Origin: Cheilinus undulatus
Taxonomy: Eukaryota; Chordata; Actinopteri; Labriformes; Labridae
Assembly: GCF_018320785.1 (NCBI RefSeq)
Contig: NC_054878.1
Span: forward strand, 44,821,429 to 44,885,428
Length of the DNA: 64,000 nt
Direction of reading: 5' to 3'
Shown: positions 1 through 13,302 of the stretch, in pieces
How positions within the stretch are numbered: the stretch's first letter is position 1
How the letters are laid out: each line of letters starts with the position of its first letter
Made by a program: the position numbers and the translations under genes
The notes under the pieces: model-generated
What the model was told of the DNA's origin: nothing
Database searches by the model: none
What the model saw: only the letters and a program-made list of their open reading frames with translations

Positions 1-126
1 CAAACATGATTGGTCCATCCTCTACCTGTTTCCTATTGGTTAGCACATGAAAACAAAAACAATCTAAACTCCAGTAAAACACTGACACCAATCTAGTACA
101 AAGACAAACTCGTTCCGTTCGCTGAC

Positions 127-3100
127 CTGTAAAACTTGAGCGATGGACCCACAGACAGCAGGACGAAAGGCACCACCGTGTAGCAGATGGCGATCTGGGT
201 GGCGGCCCACGTGATGACATCATAAACCAATTTATGGGTGGATGACTGCAGGAAGTATGGACGAACGTTGTGTCGAACCTGTGACGACAAAGTATCTATT
301 AAAGAAGCTACAGGAAGGTACAGAAAAATCTGAAATAAAGGTTCATCAGATCACAGCTAACATAGAGTTAGTGCATCTGCCTCGTACAGAATTTACTAAT
401 ACACAGTAATGGTTAGTGATAATATGGGAAAGCTTCAATAGGAAACGTTTAGAAAAAGGCAGAAGCTTTGAAAAAAGCTCAGAGGGTGATTGGATGAACA
501 TTCTGTCTGTCACATCTCTACAGGCCAATCAGAGCAACCAACATGTGACGTAGCCGCTATCAAGCGACCGAGGAATAACACAAAACATGGCGACTATAGA
601 CATGTAAGTACTTGACTTTTGTCGTTTTTGAAAAGAAAACAACTCACTGCTGTTCTTGGTTCTTTTAATAAAGAAACAGTCAAGTTCTGATAAAACTGGC
701 ATTTTAGCAGCATCCACGCTAAGCTCTTCCGCCTCTCACTGCTGCTTGTTTACGTCACGCCTGAAAGCACTGCCCCTCGTCACTGATTGGTCCTGTCACT
801 TTCTAACCAGGCCCAAACGGTTCAAATGGGAGCTTTTCAAGATGGATTCGCCAGTGAAAAACAAGGAAACAGGCATATCCATCTGCTTTGCAAGGTTAGC
901 ATGTGGTTGGTTCTCCACGAAATCCATGAGCAGAAAAACATTTCAAGCAAGGAGAGGAAGTTCCGTATATGGGCAGAGAAAAATCAGAGGGTGTTAGTTT
1001 CATAAACAAGCGAGAGGAGCAAAATATCAGGTATTAATGGAACATTTGAAGAAAAATCTGAGCATAAGATTGTTACGTCATGCTCTCAACACACTAAAAT
1101 GTGCTCTTGAGTTTTGCAACAATAATGACTCCATAAGTTAGTGTCAAATCTCGTCTTCTGTCTTTTATAAAGCATCATTGGTTTCATGACAGGCGCTACA
1201 CAAATCTATTAATAAACTATTATTATTTTCATTATTAGTAGTAGTAGTAACTCCTTAGCTAAGAGCAAGGACAGCTCACCGCTCTGGCAGCCAGCGTGAT
1301 GACGATGCCGGTGAGGAAGGTGAGGTAGTAGCCTGGATACGCTCCATGCCACATGGCCGACAGGATGAAGGTGGCTGCTGTTGGGTGGTAGGGACAGCGC
1401 TCGTAACACACCCTGCCACAATAACACAAATGCACAAGTAGAAACACACATTAATGCTGTTACCCCATCCTAAATCAGGTTACGTTCTCTTCTCCTGCTG
1501 GTTGAGAACACTAGATTTCGACTACAGTGAAAAACATTAGAAATAGATTTAATAAATGTGGTGATCACCTTTTCAGCCAGTGAGCCGTCTGAATGTTCCA
1601 GTTATCGAGGAAAACTTTGAAGCTGGTGGCTAACTGAAACAAAAACACGAACTGTTTACAAAAATATGTGTAAAATGGATTTATCATAGCGTATGGCTTT
1701 AGCAGAGATTAGCACATCCAAGGACAGTTTTCTCTGTCCTGCTGTCCTCACCTCGATGTTGATGATCCTCAGGTTGGAGATGAGGTCCCAGCGGGGGGAG
1801 CCGTCCGCGTCGTAGCCATTAAAGCCGAAACCAGCGGCGTTGTTGATCGCATCCGCTGAGGTTAAAAAGAAATATATTAGACTGATGAATAATGGCTTCA
1901 GGTGATGTTTGGTTACTCTACATGTGATCTGCAGAATATTTTGTTTTATTTTAACAAACTTTAAGACAGTGCTACACTCAGTGCTCACACATTAACATAA
2001 AAAAACACAAAAAGTAAAGAGAGTGTCAGACACTGACCGAGCGTCCAGACAAAGTAGTACTTTGGTCTGGTGGTCAGCATGGACAGGTACAGGTAGACCA
2101 CCTGAGCATAGAACGGCGTGTTGGCGATGAAATCGTCGTCGATGTTTCGTTCAACGGGGAAAACTTTACACACGGACAGAAAGACCAGCAGGCAGAAGAA
2201 GGAGGTGGCCACCTTTCGGACTACCTCAGTCTGCAGAAGCACAAACATCTACTTTTATGACTTTCTGTTTCTGTTATTCATGAAAACCACAGCAGAATTA
2301 TTCTCAGCCTTTAGTTCCTGAGAAATTTGCAAAGGCAAAGTCTTTCCAGGGATTGGCGGTGAAATTGTGACCTGAATTTGGTTACTACTATGACCACAAT
2401 GGAAGTTCAGATCATGAACGATCACAAAGAAAACTTAGATACGGTGCATTCAGAAAGTATTTAGGCCCTCTTCACTTTATCTACTTTTCTTATGTTGCAG
2501 CCTGATGCTAAGGTTGAAAAACAAATCATTTGTGATTTCATTAATCTACACTCATTCATCATGACAAGGTGAAAACACAATACTAGATTGTTTCTAGGAA
2601 ATTTATAAAAAACTGTGGGACCCATAGGATGTGAAGCATGTTGATGGAAAGTAAGGGTATATTTTTGGCCATTTGTCATACGTTTGGCGAGGGCTCGCTC
2701 TGTCTCAGCTTGCCGTAGGACTTCCTGTCAGCCTCCTGCTCTCTGTGGCGGCGAGGCTCTCCCTCGATGAAGGCGATGTAGTCGTTGTAGGAGCAGGTGG
2801 GTCCGGCCAGGATCCCCATGAAGTTACAGTTGTAGCTGAAGTACTCCAGCAGACTAGGCATCCTCCTGAAAACATCAACACAAGTAGGAAGATTCTTTAG
2901 TGAGTCAGTAATTCTGAGAAGTGTAAAAAAGTTTAAGGATCAGATTTAGCAGCAGAAAAGAAGCTCAAACTAGGGCTGAACGATACTGGGAAAAATGACA
3001 GTGCAGTATCTTTTTTTTTTTGGATAAAATCCTGGCACAAAAAGTAGGGAAATTTGTGTTGGGTAGTTATTTCTTTGTTGTAACAATGCTTCTTGGCAAT

Positions 3101-6100
3101 GAATCTTATACTGTTGGAAAGCCTGTTATTTCCCTTATAAAAGGTCTCACATCTGTAAGGAACGTGGGAATTTGCTTGAAAGTATGAAAAGTATTTTCAT
3201 GGAAATTCTGGGGATAAGTTTGTATGTATTGTCTGGTGGAAATATGTTTTGAGTTTTGTAGGTGCATTTTCACAGGGATTTGGGAAATCTGTTTGGATGT
3301 TGGGAGAATTGGAAGGGAAATTTACAGGAAATTTGAGAAAGGTATTTATAATTTGGGGGAATTTGATCTGAAGTTTGTGGGTATTTTCATGCAAATTTGG
3401 GAACTGTATTTGTTAATTTTTGTAACGTTGATTAGGAACTTGGGCAGGGTCCTTGGTATTTCAAGAATTTTCATGGAAATGTCTGAATTTTTTTTTTTTT
3501 TTTACATTTTGGGGGAATTTCACACCATTTTCATTGAAATTGGTGGAATTGATTCGTAACTTCTTGGAGATGTGATAAGGAATTATGGGGGAATTGTGCT
3601 TTGAAATTTTGGATATTTTGGGAAATTTGCTTGGAAATTTTCAAGTATTTTCATGCAAATTTTGGGGATATGTTTCTGTATTTTGGAGTGTCAATGGATC
3701 TTCGGGGGGGAAATACGCCTTGTATTTTTTGGTGCATTTTCATGGGAATTGAGAAATCTGCTTGGATGTTCAGGGGAATTTTGTGGAAATTTGAGAAATT
3801 TGTGTCTACATTTTTAGTAGAGTTTTAAGGAAGAATTATTTGTAAATTTGGGGGAATTTGGGATGGGAGTTTGGATAGGGGTCCCTTGAGAAATTAGAGA
3901 ATTATTACGGAAATTTCAGGGATTTTTTGGGGGACATTTTGGGGGAATTTCCCATTATTTTCATGGAATGTGTTGGAATGCTTTTGTACATTCTTAAGGA
4001 TTTTATAAGAAATTACAGGGGGAATTTGCCTTAGAATTTTGGAGAATTTGGTTTAAAATGTTCAGGAATTTATCTGGATTTTTTGGGTCATTGTAATTGT
4101 AATGTTTTGTTTTATGATAATATTTGAGGAAATATTGGGGTACTTTTTTGCGATAGTGTCAAATATGTTTAAGATCTTTCAAAGAAATTTCATATATTTC
4201 TTTTCATTTTAAGCATTTTTTTGGGTCAGTTTTAGAAAGAGAACTTTCCAAGAAATGATATAGCTTTTAGTAGAAATTTTGTTCATCCTCTTGTTCATCA
4301 TCACAATTAGCATCCATCCATCTCTGAATGACTGACACCATTTCTTACTGACTGAAGAACCCCAAAGGCTGACTAACTGGCCCACACACAGCAAAAATAT
4401 GCTCTAAAGCTTGTCCAGTACTATATTTCTCCAGGAACAGGACCTTCAGGAGATTTGGAAGCATCATTTTTGGTTAAAAAAAAACAAAAAAACAACCTAA
4501 TTTCCATCCAAAGACAAAGCTGATTTTAAACTTATCAGGCCCTAATTATTCTTAATAAGCAGGAGAAACTAAAAATGCATTCCAAACAAAAGCTCAGGAG
4601 GTTATTTTTGGTTTAACCACAGTTTTAGTCTTCCAATTCATGATGTTTATTTAACAAACATTGAACGTGCTTATGTTTAAATATGGTGGATAAATTGCAG
4701 AATAAACCGCTGGGTAATATATTTGTTGATTTATAACAATGAAGTTTATAAGGCACGAAAACAAACCTTATTGCTAAAATCTTCTGCCCTGGAGTCAGCT
4801 GATCCTCTTTTCTTGCCATTCCTGCAGAGGAGAAATACAAACTGAGAACAAACTGCTGCTACCAAGGAAATATGTCTTTTACTGAACATCTTTACCATCA
4901 TGGATTTCAAAGGCGATGCTTGTGATCTTCTGTGTTATCACCATCATGGGGCTGCAGAGGGAGAATACATAAACATCATGGATAAAATAAATCTATCATC
5001 TATGTAAAATGATAAAAATATCTGCAGTATTCAGCTGTGTGGCAGGCGTCTCACCCCGTGAAGTCAGCAGAGTACATGCCGTAGTCAAAGACGTACACCC
5101 GAGTGATCTGACACAGACTCAGATAGCTGAGAGCCACCAGGAGGCAGTACCTGCAGATAAAACAGCAGTTAGTGCCCCCTACAGGCTAAAGGTTTCATTA
5201 CAGACACAGAACGACAGCAGGGCAGTGATAGCCTGAGGGTTTCAGACAAGTAGAAACCTCCTGTGTTATAAAAATAACTCCAGTATGGCGGTGAAAACAC
5301 TGCAGTTCCTCTAGCTTCCACTAGGGGCTGTCTTCTCTTGTGAGTAAATCCCCATAAAGCCCCATGTTAAGACATCTAAAGTCACAGTAGAACAAAAAAT
5401 GTTTGCATAAATCCTGGCACATAGAAAACACAGTCCCTACAGCTTATCTCTCTCTTTATTTTATTGTATTGTTCAGTCAAATTTAAAACTATTTCAGGAG
5501 TGACTAAACCCCCAGACCACCCTTTTCAGCTGAAAACCTGGACATACTTATATTTAGTAGTGTTGTAATCCTCTACAGTGCTGTGAAAAAGTATTTTCAC
5601 CCTCCTTTTTTGCATATTTGTCACACTTAAATGTTTCAAAGATAACATGAGTAAATGGAACTGCAGTTTTTAAATGATGATTTCATTTATAAAGGGAATA
5701 AAGCCATCCAGACCTACCTGGCCCTATGTGAAAAAGTTATTGCCTCCTAAACTTATAACTGGTTGTGACACCCTTTTAGTTATCAGTGAGTCTTTCATAT
5801 CCCTGTGGAGGAATTTTGGCTCACTCTTCCTTGCAGAATTGTTTTCATTCAGCTATACTGGAGGGTTTTTGAGCATGAATGGCCTGTCTAAGGTCACACC
5901 ACATCTCAGTCAGATTTAAATGCAGACTTTGAGTCGGCCACTCCAAAATCTTCATTTTATTTTGTTAAGCCATTCACAGGTGGGCTTGCTGGTGTGTTCG
6001 GGATCATTGTCCTGCTCGAAACCCAAGTGTGCTTGAGGTCATGAGCCAACATTCTCCTTCAGGATTTTCTGGTAGCGAGCAGAATTCATGGTTCCATCAA

Positions 6101-9100
6101 TTACAGCAAGCGGTCCAGGTCCTGGTCCAGCACCATGTTTGAATGTTGGCCTGATATTCTTTTGATGAAATTATGAATATTTTCCCAGAAGTCTTGAGAT
6201 TTTTTTAGTCAAACATGAGACGACCCTTTGTGTTCTTTTTGGTCAGCAGTGGTTTTGGCGGTTCTGGGCTGCAGGCAGGCCAGTTCAGGACCTGGACTGT
6301 TTTACTGTGAAGCCAAGCTGTTGTGATACAGTAGATGATGTGTGGTTTAGCATTGTTTTGCTGGAAAGAGACGTTGTCTGGATGGGAGCATATGTTGCTC
6401 TAAAACCTCTTCCTTTGGCCTTGGAACTTAACTGAGTCAGTGAGGCCTGCAGGTCTTTAGATGTTGTTCTGGATTGTTCTGGGACCTCCTGGATGAGTCG
6501 TCGATGCACTCTTGGAGTCATTTTGGTAGACCGGCCACTTTTGGCACGGTTCACCACTGTTCCAAGTTTTCTCCATTTGTGGGTAATGACTCTCACTGTG
6601 GTTGGCTGGAGCCCCAAAGTCTTAGAAATGCTTTTTTGTAACCCTTTCCAGACTGATAGGTGTCAGTGACTTTGTGTCTCCTCTGTTCTTGAATTTCTTT
6701 AGATGGCACCATGATGAGTTGGAGATCTTTTAGCCTACTTCACTTTGTCTGACAGGTTCTTAAGGGATTTCTGGATTCTAGAGGTCCGACAGTAATCAGG
6801 CCTGGGTGTGGATAGTGAAACTGAACTCAGCTTTCCAAAACAATGTGGTTAATCACAGTTAAATGATGATGTAACAAGAGGGGGCAATGACTTTTTCATA
6901 CAGGGGCAGGTAGGTTTGATGGCTTTTTCCCCTTGATAAATAAAATATTCATTAAAAAAATTACTTTTATATTTACTTAAGTTATCTTTGTCTAATATTG
7001 AAATTAGTTTGATGATCTAAAACATCTAAATGTGAAAAATGTCTTAAAAAAGAATCGGGAAGGAGGGAAATAGGTTTGGTAAGTTAATAAAGCATGAATG
7101 CAAGGCATCTGAAAAGATCCAACCTTGTTTAAAATGCTTTTTGCTGTATGAATAAACCATTTCTTATAAGTCCCTTCTTCTTGTTCTCTCAGCCTGGTTT
7201 AAACCTGATCCCCCAAACACCACCTACACCATCAGACCCTCGCACACTGTAATCTGATTTTTATCGATGGATAACAAACAGTGAAAATGTGCTCTTTCTG
7301 AGGCTTACTTGTGCATGTGTTGGACTCCAGTCAGGATCATGATACCATAGGTGAGTCCACTCTGAACCAAGAAGTGAAGGGCATACCTGGAAAACAAAGT
7401 AATCATAATTAAAGCCCGAACCTTGGAAGCCCTAACCCTATTGAAACTAATGGAATTATTATTCAAATAAATTGTGTTTTCGGGGCCTCAACATGCTGAC
7501 AAACTCACTTAAACCTTCCAGAAAAATGTTCCCTGGTAAAAAGGTATGTCTTCTACTGGTTTTGTACCAGTCCATTGCATAGAGGCCCAAAAGATCACTT
7601 AGGAGACTGGGTAGAAGCTACACCTATGTATAATGACTGGACAAAAAACAATCTCTTGGATGATCCTCTAAAACGTACAGAAAACGCACTACAAACAACT
7701 TTTGGTCAATTTTGGCGATTTTATCTGTTTTGCAAATTTCATGTGTTTGCGAACTCCGACGAGGGATTTCATCGGATGGACTTCAATTTTGTTTTGCTCA
7801 TTCTAGACAAGTTGGGCATTACAAGTCAAAAAAAGCTTGAGTTTTTGCAATAGGTTGGGGCTGTGACCAATTGCCAAAGTTAGAAAAGTTTTTTCAGCTT
7901 TTTTGCAGTCTTCCAGGAACAATAATTACCCACAACTCTGCAGTGCTGATGTCAATACCAAACTTTACAGGAATGATCACAGATTGATCCCGAATACATC
8001 CATGCATCAGTTTCATCACTTTGTCACAGCACCCCTTCTGGTAATTGAAAATGTCCTCTGAATTTTGATTTTTTTTTTCCCCCTCAAAAACGACTTTAAA
8101 CATTCAGTCCCCTCACACCATTTAACTTAGGCTTATGATTTTGGCTCTGGATATGAATCATCTTCAAACCTACAAAAAGCCTCTTGGACCCATGATAAAA
8201 TCTCAACAGGATACTCCACTAGCTTCATTTCAATTTCAAAATAAGACATTTTATGATGTGCTAAATGACATTAACCTGTTGTAACTTTTGTCTAATTCAG
8301 TGTTCTTACTCAGTTTCTGGCAGTTTCACACTGAACACGCCCACATACAAACATCTCATCAAAGCGCCCTCTACTGGTAACAGGAAGTTACAAAAAGAGA
8401 TCATTTGTCTAGTCCTCTTACAGTGCTGAAACTAGGAAGCCCAGAATTTGAACTGAACTACTCAATATTTTTCCACAACACTGATATTTTTATTACAGGA
8501 CGCCTCACTGTTGGTGACAGTTCACTATCTCGCCAATTTCACAGGAAGTTGGTGTAACTCTCGTGTAAAACGTCTGATTTTGTTCAAATTTCACATGTAT
8601 GATCAGGGTTGGCCCCTCAACACATTCAAAGGTTAATTTCATGGTTTTGCTAAGTAAAGGAGTTTGAGGTTACAGTCCTCCTCACCAGCCAAAGCAGAAG
8701 AGAGCGAAGTAGAGTCCCAGTACGGTAGCCACCACGTGTCTGATGAACGGACTGGTTTTACTAGGATGGAGAAAGAGTCGAAACCAGAAGGCTGACAGCA
8801 GAGCGCAGAGCTGACAAACCACAAAATTTACCTGCAGAAGACACAAAAAGATGAAGCTGGAGGTTAGCTTTCAGTGATTCCATTATGATGTTGGTTTCTA
8901 AAGGTTTCTGTGAAGGAGATCTGAAAATCTCAGAGAAGAGTTTATGAAGAAAACTGAACAGAAATCATTAGAGCTGACGGATCCTGATCCAACCACAAAC
9001 TGTATCAGCTGCTCTGCCTGTTTTTATCTGATAGTTTCTCTCTTTCTCCCTGGTTCTATTCGAGGGTTTCACCTGTTAAACAAAGCTGCTTCACTGCCAC

Positions 9101-10755
9101 TATGACTTTACTAAACTTTGCTCAATATTAAGCTAATGGTGGATTCATGTTGGCTCTTTATTAGCGTTAAAACAAATAATGAAGTGTAGATCTGTTGGAC
9201 TTGGACAGAAGAGGATTAGGGTCACTTAACTTTTTTTTTAGATCCACTATTTTCCTATTTTGATTTTAAATAAAGCCAGAATATAAGAAATCTAAGATCA
9301 AAGTCTGAATCCTGAGATTGAAAGAAGAATTCTAAGAAAAAGGCAGAATTCTGTCTTTAAAATAAGAATGTTAAGACTAAAGTCAGGAATTCTGATGCAA
9401 AAAAGAAGTCTTTAGATGAAAATTTAGTGCGAGTCAATCTTTGAATCTACTAAATCCCAAATTTGTTCAATAGGATTCAAGTCCGGACTTTGACTTGGCC
9501 AGTCCATCAGTTCCAGTACTCCAGATTCCTTTTTCTTGGTCAAATAGTCTCTGCACAGCTTCGAAGTATGCTTGGGCTCATTGTCTTGTTGGTATATGAA
9601 CCCATGACCAATCAGATTCAGTCCAGAAGGGATTCCATGATGCACTAAGACGTTGTGGTAGATGTTCTTGTTCATGATACCGTCCATTTTCACAAATTTG
9701 CCCACGCCGTATCCACAAATAAAACCCCATACCATAATGGGATCTTCACCGTGTTTCACTGTGGGTGCAATGCATCCGGCATCAAAACCTTCTCCAGCTT
9801 TTCTGCGGACATAAACACAACGATGCTGACCCAAGAGTTCAAACTTGGACTGGTCCGTCCAGAGTACCTTTTTCCAGTCATCAACAGTCCAATGTTTGTG
9901 CTCCCTGGCAAATCTGAGGGGTTTCTGGATGTTTGCAGGCCTCAATAATGGCTTCTTAGCAGCTATTCTTCTCTTTAAGCCTTGTTCCCTCAGTCGTCTG
10001 CTTATGGTCATTCTGGAGACTTTCTCAGATGCTGATCTAGAAACATTCATGTCTGCCTGAAGATCAGCAGTGCTCTTTCTTCTGCCTCTAGTTCTTCAAA
10101 TCTTGAGCTGTCTGACATCTGCTTCAGTTAACTTTGGTTTCCTGCCTCTTCCTTGGTGCATTTTCTAAGTACCAGTCTCGGCAATTGACTGCAAAGCATA
10201 CTTGACCACACTGTGAGAACACTTTATGTCTTTCCCTGTTTGTCTCAGAGACCATCCAGCATCATGAAGTGCTTAAATGCGGACTCTTTCATTTTCAGTG
10301 AGCTCTCCACACTTTACCATTTTGAAAAGGAATGAGGAATTTCAAACTGAGTTCACCTTTTTATACCCAAATTTGAGCCGGCTCACTGGGCTTCTCTGAG
10401 AGGTCAGAAATTAATCGAGCATAACATTCAACCACTAAAACTAATTTTTCTGTTCAGGAATGCAAGTAAATAACTATAATTTGACATATTAATCATAAAA
10501 TATAAATAATGTGCTTCACTGTTTTTTTCCAGTTTTTGTGTAAATCAGTAAATTTGAAAATTCATGCATAACAATAATAGTTCTATTTTAGCATAAAAAA
10601 TATCATTTGGGTTAAAGAGCTTCTACATATTGGTGTATTAACCATTGCAGAAACATAAAAAAATGATTTTGGTAATTACCAATGCTGTTAATTTAGGGCA
10701 GCTGTGGCATAAACCTTACTATGGGTGGCGGTCTAATGAATTTGTTAAGCACTGT

Positions 10756-10803
<48 letters not shown>

Positions 10804-12276
10804 GTATTAGGGGTGGGAATCACTAGTGGTCCCACGATACGATATTATCATGATACTTGGGTCACGATTCAATATTATTGCAATTTTAGTCATTTTGCAA
10901 TACAGTGAGTATTACGATACAATACATTGCAACCTACATCGTTTTTTCAACTGGTTAGCTGATTTAGCAGTAGTCTTGCCCTCATGTTTGTCGTATTTCC
11001 ACAGTATTTTATTTTCATGTAGCACTGAAAACCTCATGTGTCATGTCCACCTCATTCTTGCTACAATTATATATATATAAATAACACAAATACTACAAAC
11101 TTACTAGAAATATATGTAATATAGGAGTAGTCATTGGTAATAAATATATATTTCAGTGGTAAAATCCTACATATTGGAGCTTTTTATTTTTGTTCATTTC
11201 TTTTAAATGAGGAGAACATCAGCAGAAATGTGGATCAGCTGATCCAGGAAGATCTCCAAATTTAACTTGATCATCTGAGTCCTGATCAGGTCCCTGGCTC
11301 TCAGCCAATCACAGAACAGGATGTCTACCTGTTACTGCACTGAAAAAAAAACAAAAAACCCAGAGACACACCTGACACACCAGCTGGTGATGTCTGGTGC
11401 AGCTTCTTTAGCATTTCTGACCATTTTTGTCAATTTAACAGTCCAGAACCACTTCAGTTTTATCACATTCAGACCATTAAGATTGATATAAATATAAAAA
11501 TTATATTTACATACATATGATTACATGGCCTCAACATACATAGGTCAGGACAGCATGACTGGATGTAAAAAGAGAATTTCAGAGATGCAGATTCTCTCAG
11601 AAGTACAGACAGGCAGAAGTAGAGGGAGGTTTTAAAGCAACATATGCTCCTATCCAGACAACGTCTCTTTCAGATTTGAAAATCCTTGCATTCTGTTTTT
11701 ACTTACTTTCTACACAGCGCCCCAACTTTTTTGAAATCTGGGTTGTTTCATGGTGTATCACCATTAAGCTTAAAAATAAAGAGATGTGAATTTTGGTCCA
11801 TATCCCCCAGCACTCACATAATTCATCCTGATATAAATGGTGTGGTCTTAACCTGTTTGAAAATGCATTGATCCATCTTTAAAATTAGGATTGTTGCCCA
11901 GCCCTAGCTTATTTTTCAGCCTTTAATAAATCAGCGATTTCATTTTTCTGCTGCATCGTATCCCTGGTCGTGTTTCTGGTCTACATTCCTCCTTTTTGTC
12001 TCTTTGAGGCCTTTTCTTCCGTTAAACACGGACGGCGTCTGTCTGCACCGCCCGGTTCATCCCTTTCTCCCCCAGTACTGTCGTCTCTCTCAGGCCGAGC
12101 ATGTCGCATCAGATTCGGCGTGAGAGAGCCCAGAAGCCGGCCCCAGAGCCCTGTAGCTCGGTGTTTTTCCCCCCGGAGGATCTTACCTGGTCCAGCGGCA
12201 GCTCGGTGATCTCGCTAACGGGCTGCAGGAGGCTGGAGCCGGTGCAGGCCGTGGAGCGGGGGTCTTCGGCGGCCAT
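127..12276 (-). CDS. mboat2: Lysophospholipid acyltransferase 2, MBOAT family (12 coding exons, C-terminus off window)
   Basis: Multi-pass ER enzyme predicted to acylate lysophosphatidylethanolamine/lysophosphatidylcholine from acyl-CoA. Coding exons read on the minus strand: 12276-12187, 8831-8686, 7386-7309, 5150-5055, 4951-4896, 4821-4767, 2865-2682, 2230-2038, 1855-1752, 1633-1569, 1412-1280, 278-127. All have AG/GT borders and phases agree throughout, giving 450 residues before the edge; the human protein is about 520, so roughly the last 70 residues lie to the left. The start is the first in-frame ATG (12276), in a strong Kozak context, followed by the family signature SLLQPVSEITELPLDQVNF. 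The predicted MBOAT catalytic pair is present: Asn347 in DNWN and His378 in AMWHGAYPGYY. PSLLEYFSYNCNFMGILAGP and ADAINNAAGFGF match MBOAT2 better than MBOAT1. The a/b paralogue is not decided. Residue comparisons are from memory. Confidence 0.95.
2438..2640. mobile_element. Degenerate Tc1-like terminal fragment in mboat2 intron 7
   Basis: Begins with a terminal-repeat-like string (GTGCATTCAGAAAGTATTTA) and continues with TTATGTTGCAGCCTGATGCT, the pattern of a common fish Tc1/mariner end. A related end occurs at 40930. No transposase remains. Confidence 0.5.
3180..4135. repeat. Degenerate T/G-rich array, GGGGGAATTT/CATGGAAATT words
   Basis: About 950 bp of loosely periodic sequence in mboat2 intron 6 built from variants of TTGGGGGAATTT, TTTTCATGGAAATT and GGAAATTTGAG. 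There is no fixed unit length. Open frames here are by-products of base composition. Confidence 0.7.
5576..7080 (-). mobile_element. Degraded Tc1/mariner element with an internal mosaic patch
   Basis: Lies in mboat2 intron 3. The left end shows CAGTGCTGTGAAAAAGTATT, a typical fish Tc1 terminus. The right end is eroded but ends in a related inverted sequence near 7050-7080. A minus-strand transposase remnant (6617-6285) keeps the paired helix-turn-helix region, with VRVITHKWRKLGTVVN and the GRS(T)KMTPR linker. Positions 6250-6410 instead match the other Tc1-like family seen at 52.7-52.9 kb, so the element is a mosaic. Not functional. Confidence 0.7.
7387..8685. other. mboat2 intron 2, no recognisable gene
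   Basis: About 1.3 kb between exons 3 and 2 on the minus strand. I see unique-looking AT-rich sequence with only short unsupported open frames and no RNA gene. Confidence 0.5.
9424..10757 (-). pseudogene. Tc1 transposase pseudogene and right terminus in mboat2 intron 1
   Basis: A minus-strand frame, 10050-9424 (208 residues), contains most of a Tc1-type DD34E transposase: the DNA-binding remnant SRMTISRRL, first Asp in LWTDQSKFE, second Asp in YQQDNEPKHTS and Glu in SPDLNPIEQIW. Upstream, the original start (ATGGTAAAGTGTG near 10320) is followed within 15 codons by a stop, and another stop separates the two halves, so it is dead. The right terminus is the inverted end around 10725-10757 (AATTTGTTAAGCACTGTA). 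The left terminus seems lost near 9424. A (TA)n microsatellite abuts the right end, as might follow from insertion at TA. Confidence 0.85.
10758..10802. repeat. (TA)n microsatellite
   Basis: Uninterrupted alternating TA of about 35 bp within ACATACATATATA...ATACATATG, directly next to the Tc1 right terminus. Confidence 0.9.
10809..11630. repeat. Dispersed fish repeat with CACGATACGATATTAT-type end
   Basis: Starts GGGGTGGGAATCACTAGTGG and continues with CCCACGATACGATATTATCA, a pattern I recognise as a common teleost interspersed repeat. The right boundary is unclear; a possible end, GCCCAGCCCTA, lies near 11905. Family assignment is uncertain. Confidence 0.4.
11630..11750. mobile_element. End fragment of the second Tc1-like family
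   Basis: Contains ACACAGCGCCCCAACTTTTT preceded by TTGCATTCTGTTTTTAC, the same terminus seen at 36240-36285 and 54060-54120. It also holds an inverted internal piece (CATATGCTCCTATCCAGACA) of that family, so it is an internally deleted remnant. Confidence 0.65.
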
Positions 12277-12370
12277 GGCTCGGTCTGCGGCCGGCTCGGC
12301 TGCTTCTGTGTCCGGCTGCAGAGGCTCGGGGGGCGGCGGGGGCTCCGTGATCCGCCGACGATCTGTCTGT
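12010..12370 (-). promoter_or_regulatory. mboat2: CpG-rich first-exon/promoter region of mboat2
   Basis: GC- and CpG-dense block in otherwise AT-rich DNA, covering the first coding exon, its donor (GTAAGA at 12186) and the presumed 5' UTR. This is typical of a vertebrate CpG-island promoter. The transcription start is not visible. The reading frame stays open upstream of the ATG to about 12432 but contains no earlier ATG. Confidence 0.55.
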
Positions 12371-12739
12371 GTGTCCTGATGCTCCTTCCTCCCCTTCTTC
12401 CTGCTCCTCCTCCTCTTCAGTCTGTCTGCCACCCCCTTCCTCTGATCCCCCTCACATCCATCCCTTTCCTCCCCCTTGCTCCCCCCTTTTCACTTTCTCC
12501 TCTTCTTTTATCATCCTCTTTAACCCTGCTCCTCCTCATCTGCCCTCTTTGTTTCTGTTTCTCTCACTTTCCCCTTTTCTCTTTTCTCGCATTGTACGGA
12601 GGCCGTCAACTGCAAAAACAAAAGCTCGACTAACGATGTATTAAAATAAGTAGCTCGAAATTAATAAAAGGAACTAATTATTTCACAAAATGAAAAACTG
12701 TTTAAAAAATTTATTTCCCCTGGATTAATAAAGTCATTT

Positions 12740-12774
12740 TTTTATTCCAATTATGAAATAAATACGTTTATTAC

Positions 12775-12805
<31 letters not shown>

Positions 12806-13264
12806 GTTGTCATATATTATTGTTGTTATTGTTGTTATTAATCTTATTATTATTATTGTTGTTGTTGTTATTGTTGTTGTAATAAAAACTCTAAACAAAT
12901 AACATAAAAAACCAATCATTTTCACAAAAGAAATATTTTTATAACTCCAAAAAAAAATTTTATTGAAAAAAAAAATTACCTGGGGAAAACATGCCGCTGA
13001 AATCGTACTTTTTTTCAATTCTAAGAAAACATTGAATTTTAAGAATACTGAGATTCAAGCCAGAATACTGAGGGAGAAAAACAGATTTCTAAAACTGATT
13101 GTTTCTTAAAAACAATCACAAATAGAAACAATAACCCCCTAAATTGTTTTTATAAAAGATCAAAAGACAAAAAAAAAAATTTCATATAATGCAGAAATAT
13201 ATGACTCAACAAGCGCAACAAAAAAGACCATTATGATTTTTATTACGTTTATGAAATACATATG

Positions 13265-13302
<38 letters not shown>

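Noticed and set aside
7575..7853. Plus-strand frame of 92 residues in mboat2 intron 2
   Set aside because: No recognisable domain, antisense to an intron, no splice or polyadenylation signals. Probably chance or old repeat.
9463..10060. Plus-strand frames opposite the Tc1 transposase
   Set aside because: They are shadows of the minus-strand transposase coding sequence.
12109..12432. N-terminally extended mboat2 frame (about 52 extra residues)
   Set aside because: The extension has no ATG; the frame opens with GTG. The first ATG (12276) has a strong context and matches the family start, so the extension is 5' UTR.
12369..12644. Plus-strand Pro/Ser/Leu-rich frames next to the mboat2 promoter
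   Set aside because: They sit in a pyrimidine-rich tract antisense to the mboat2 5' UTR. No conserved motif, and start and end are arbitrary.
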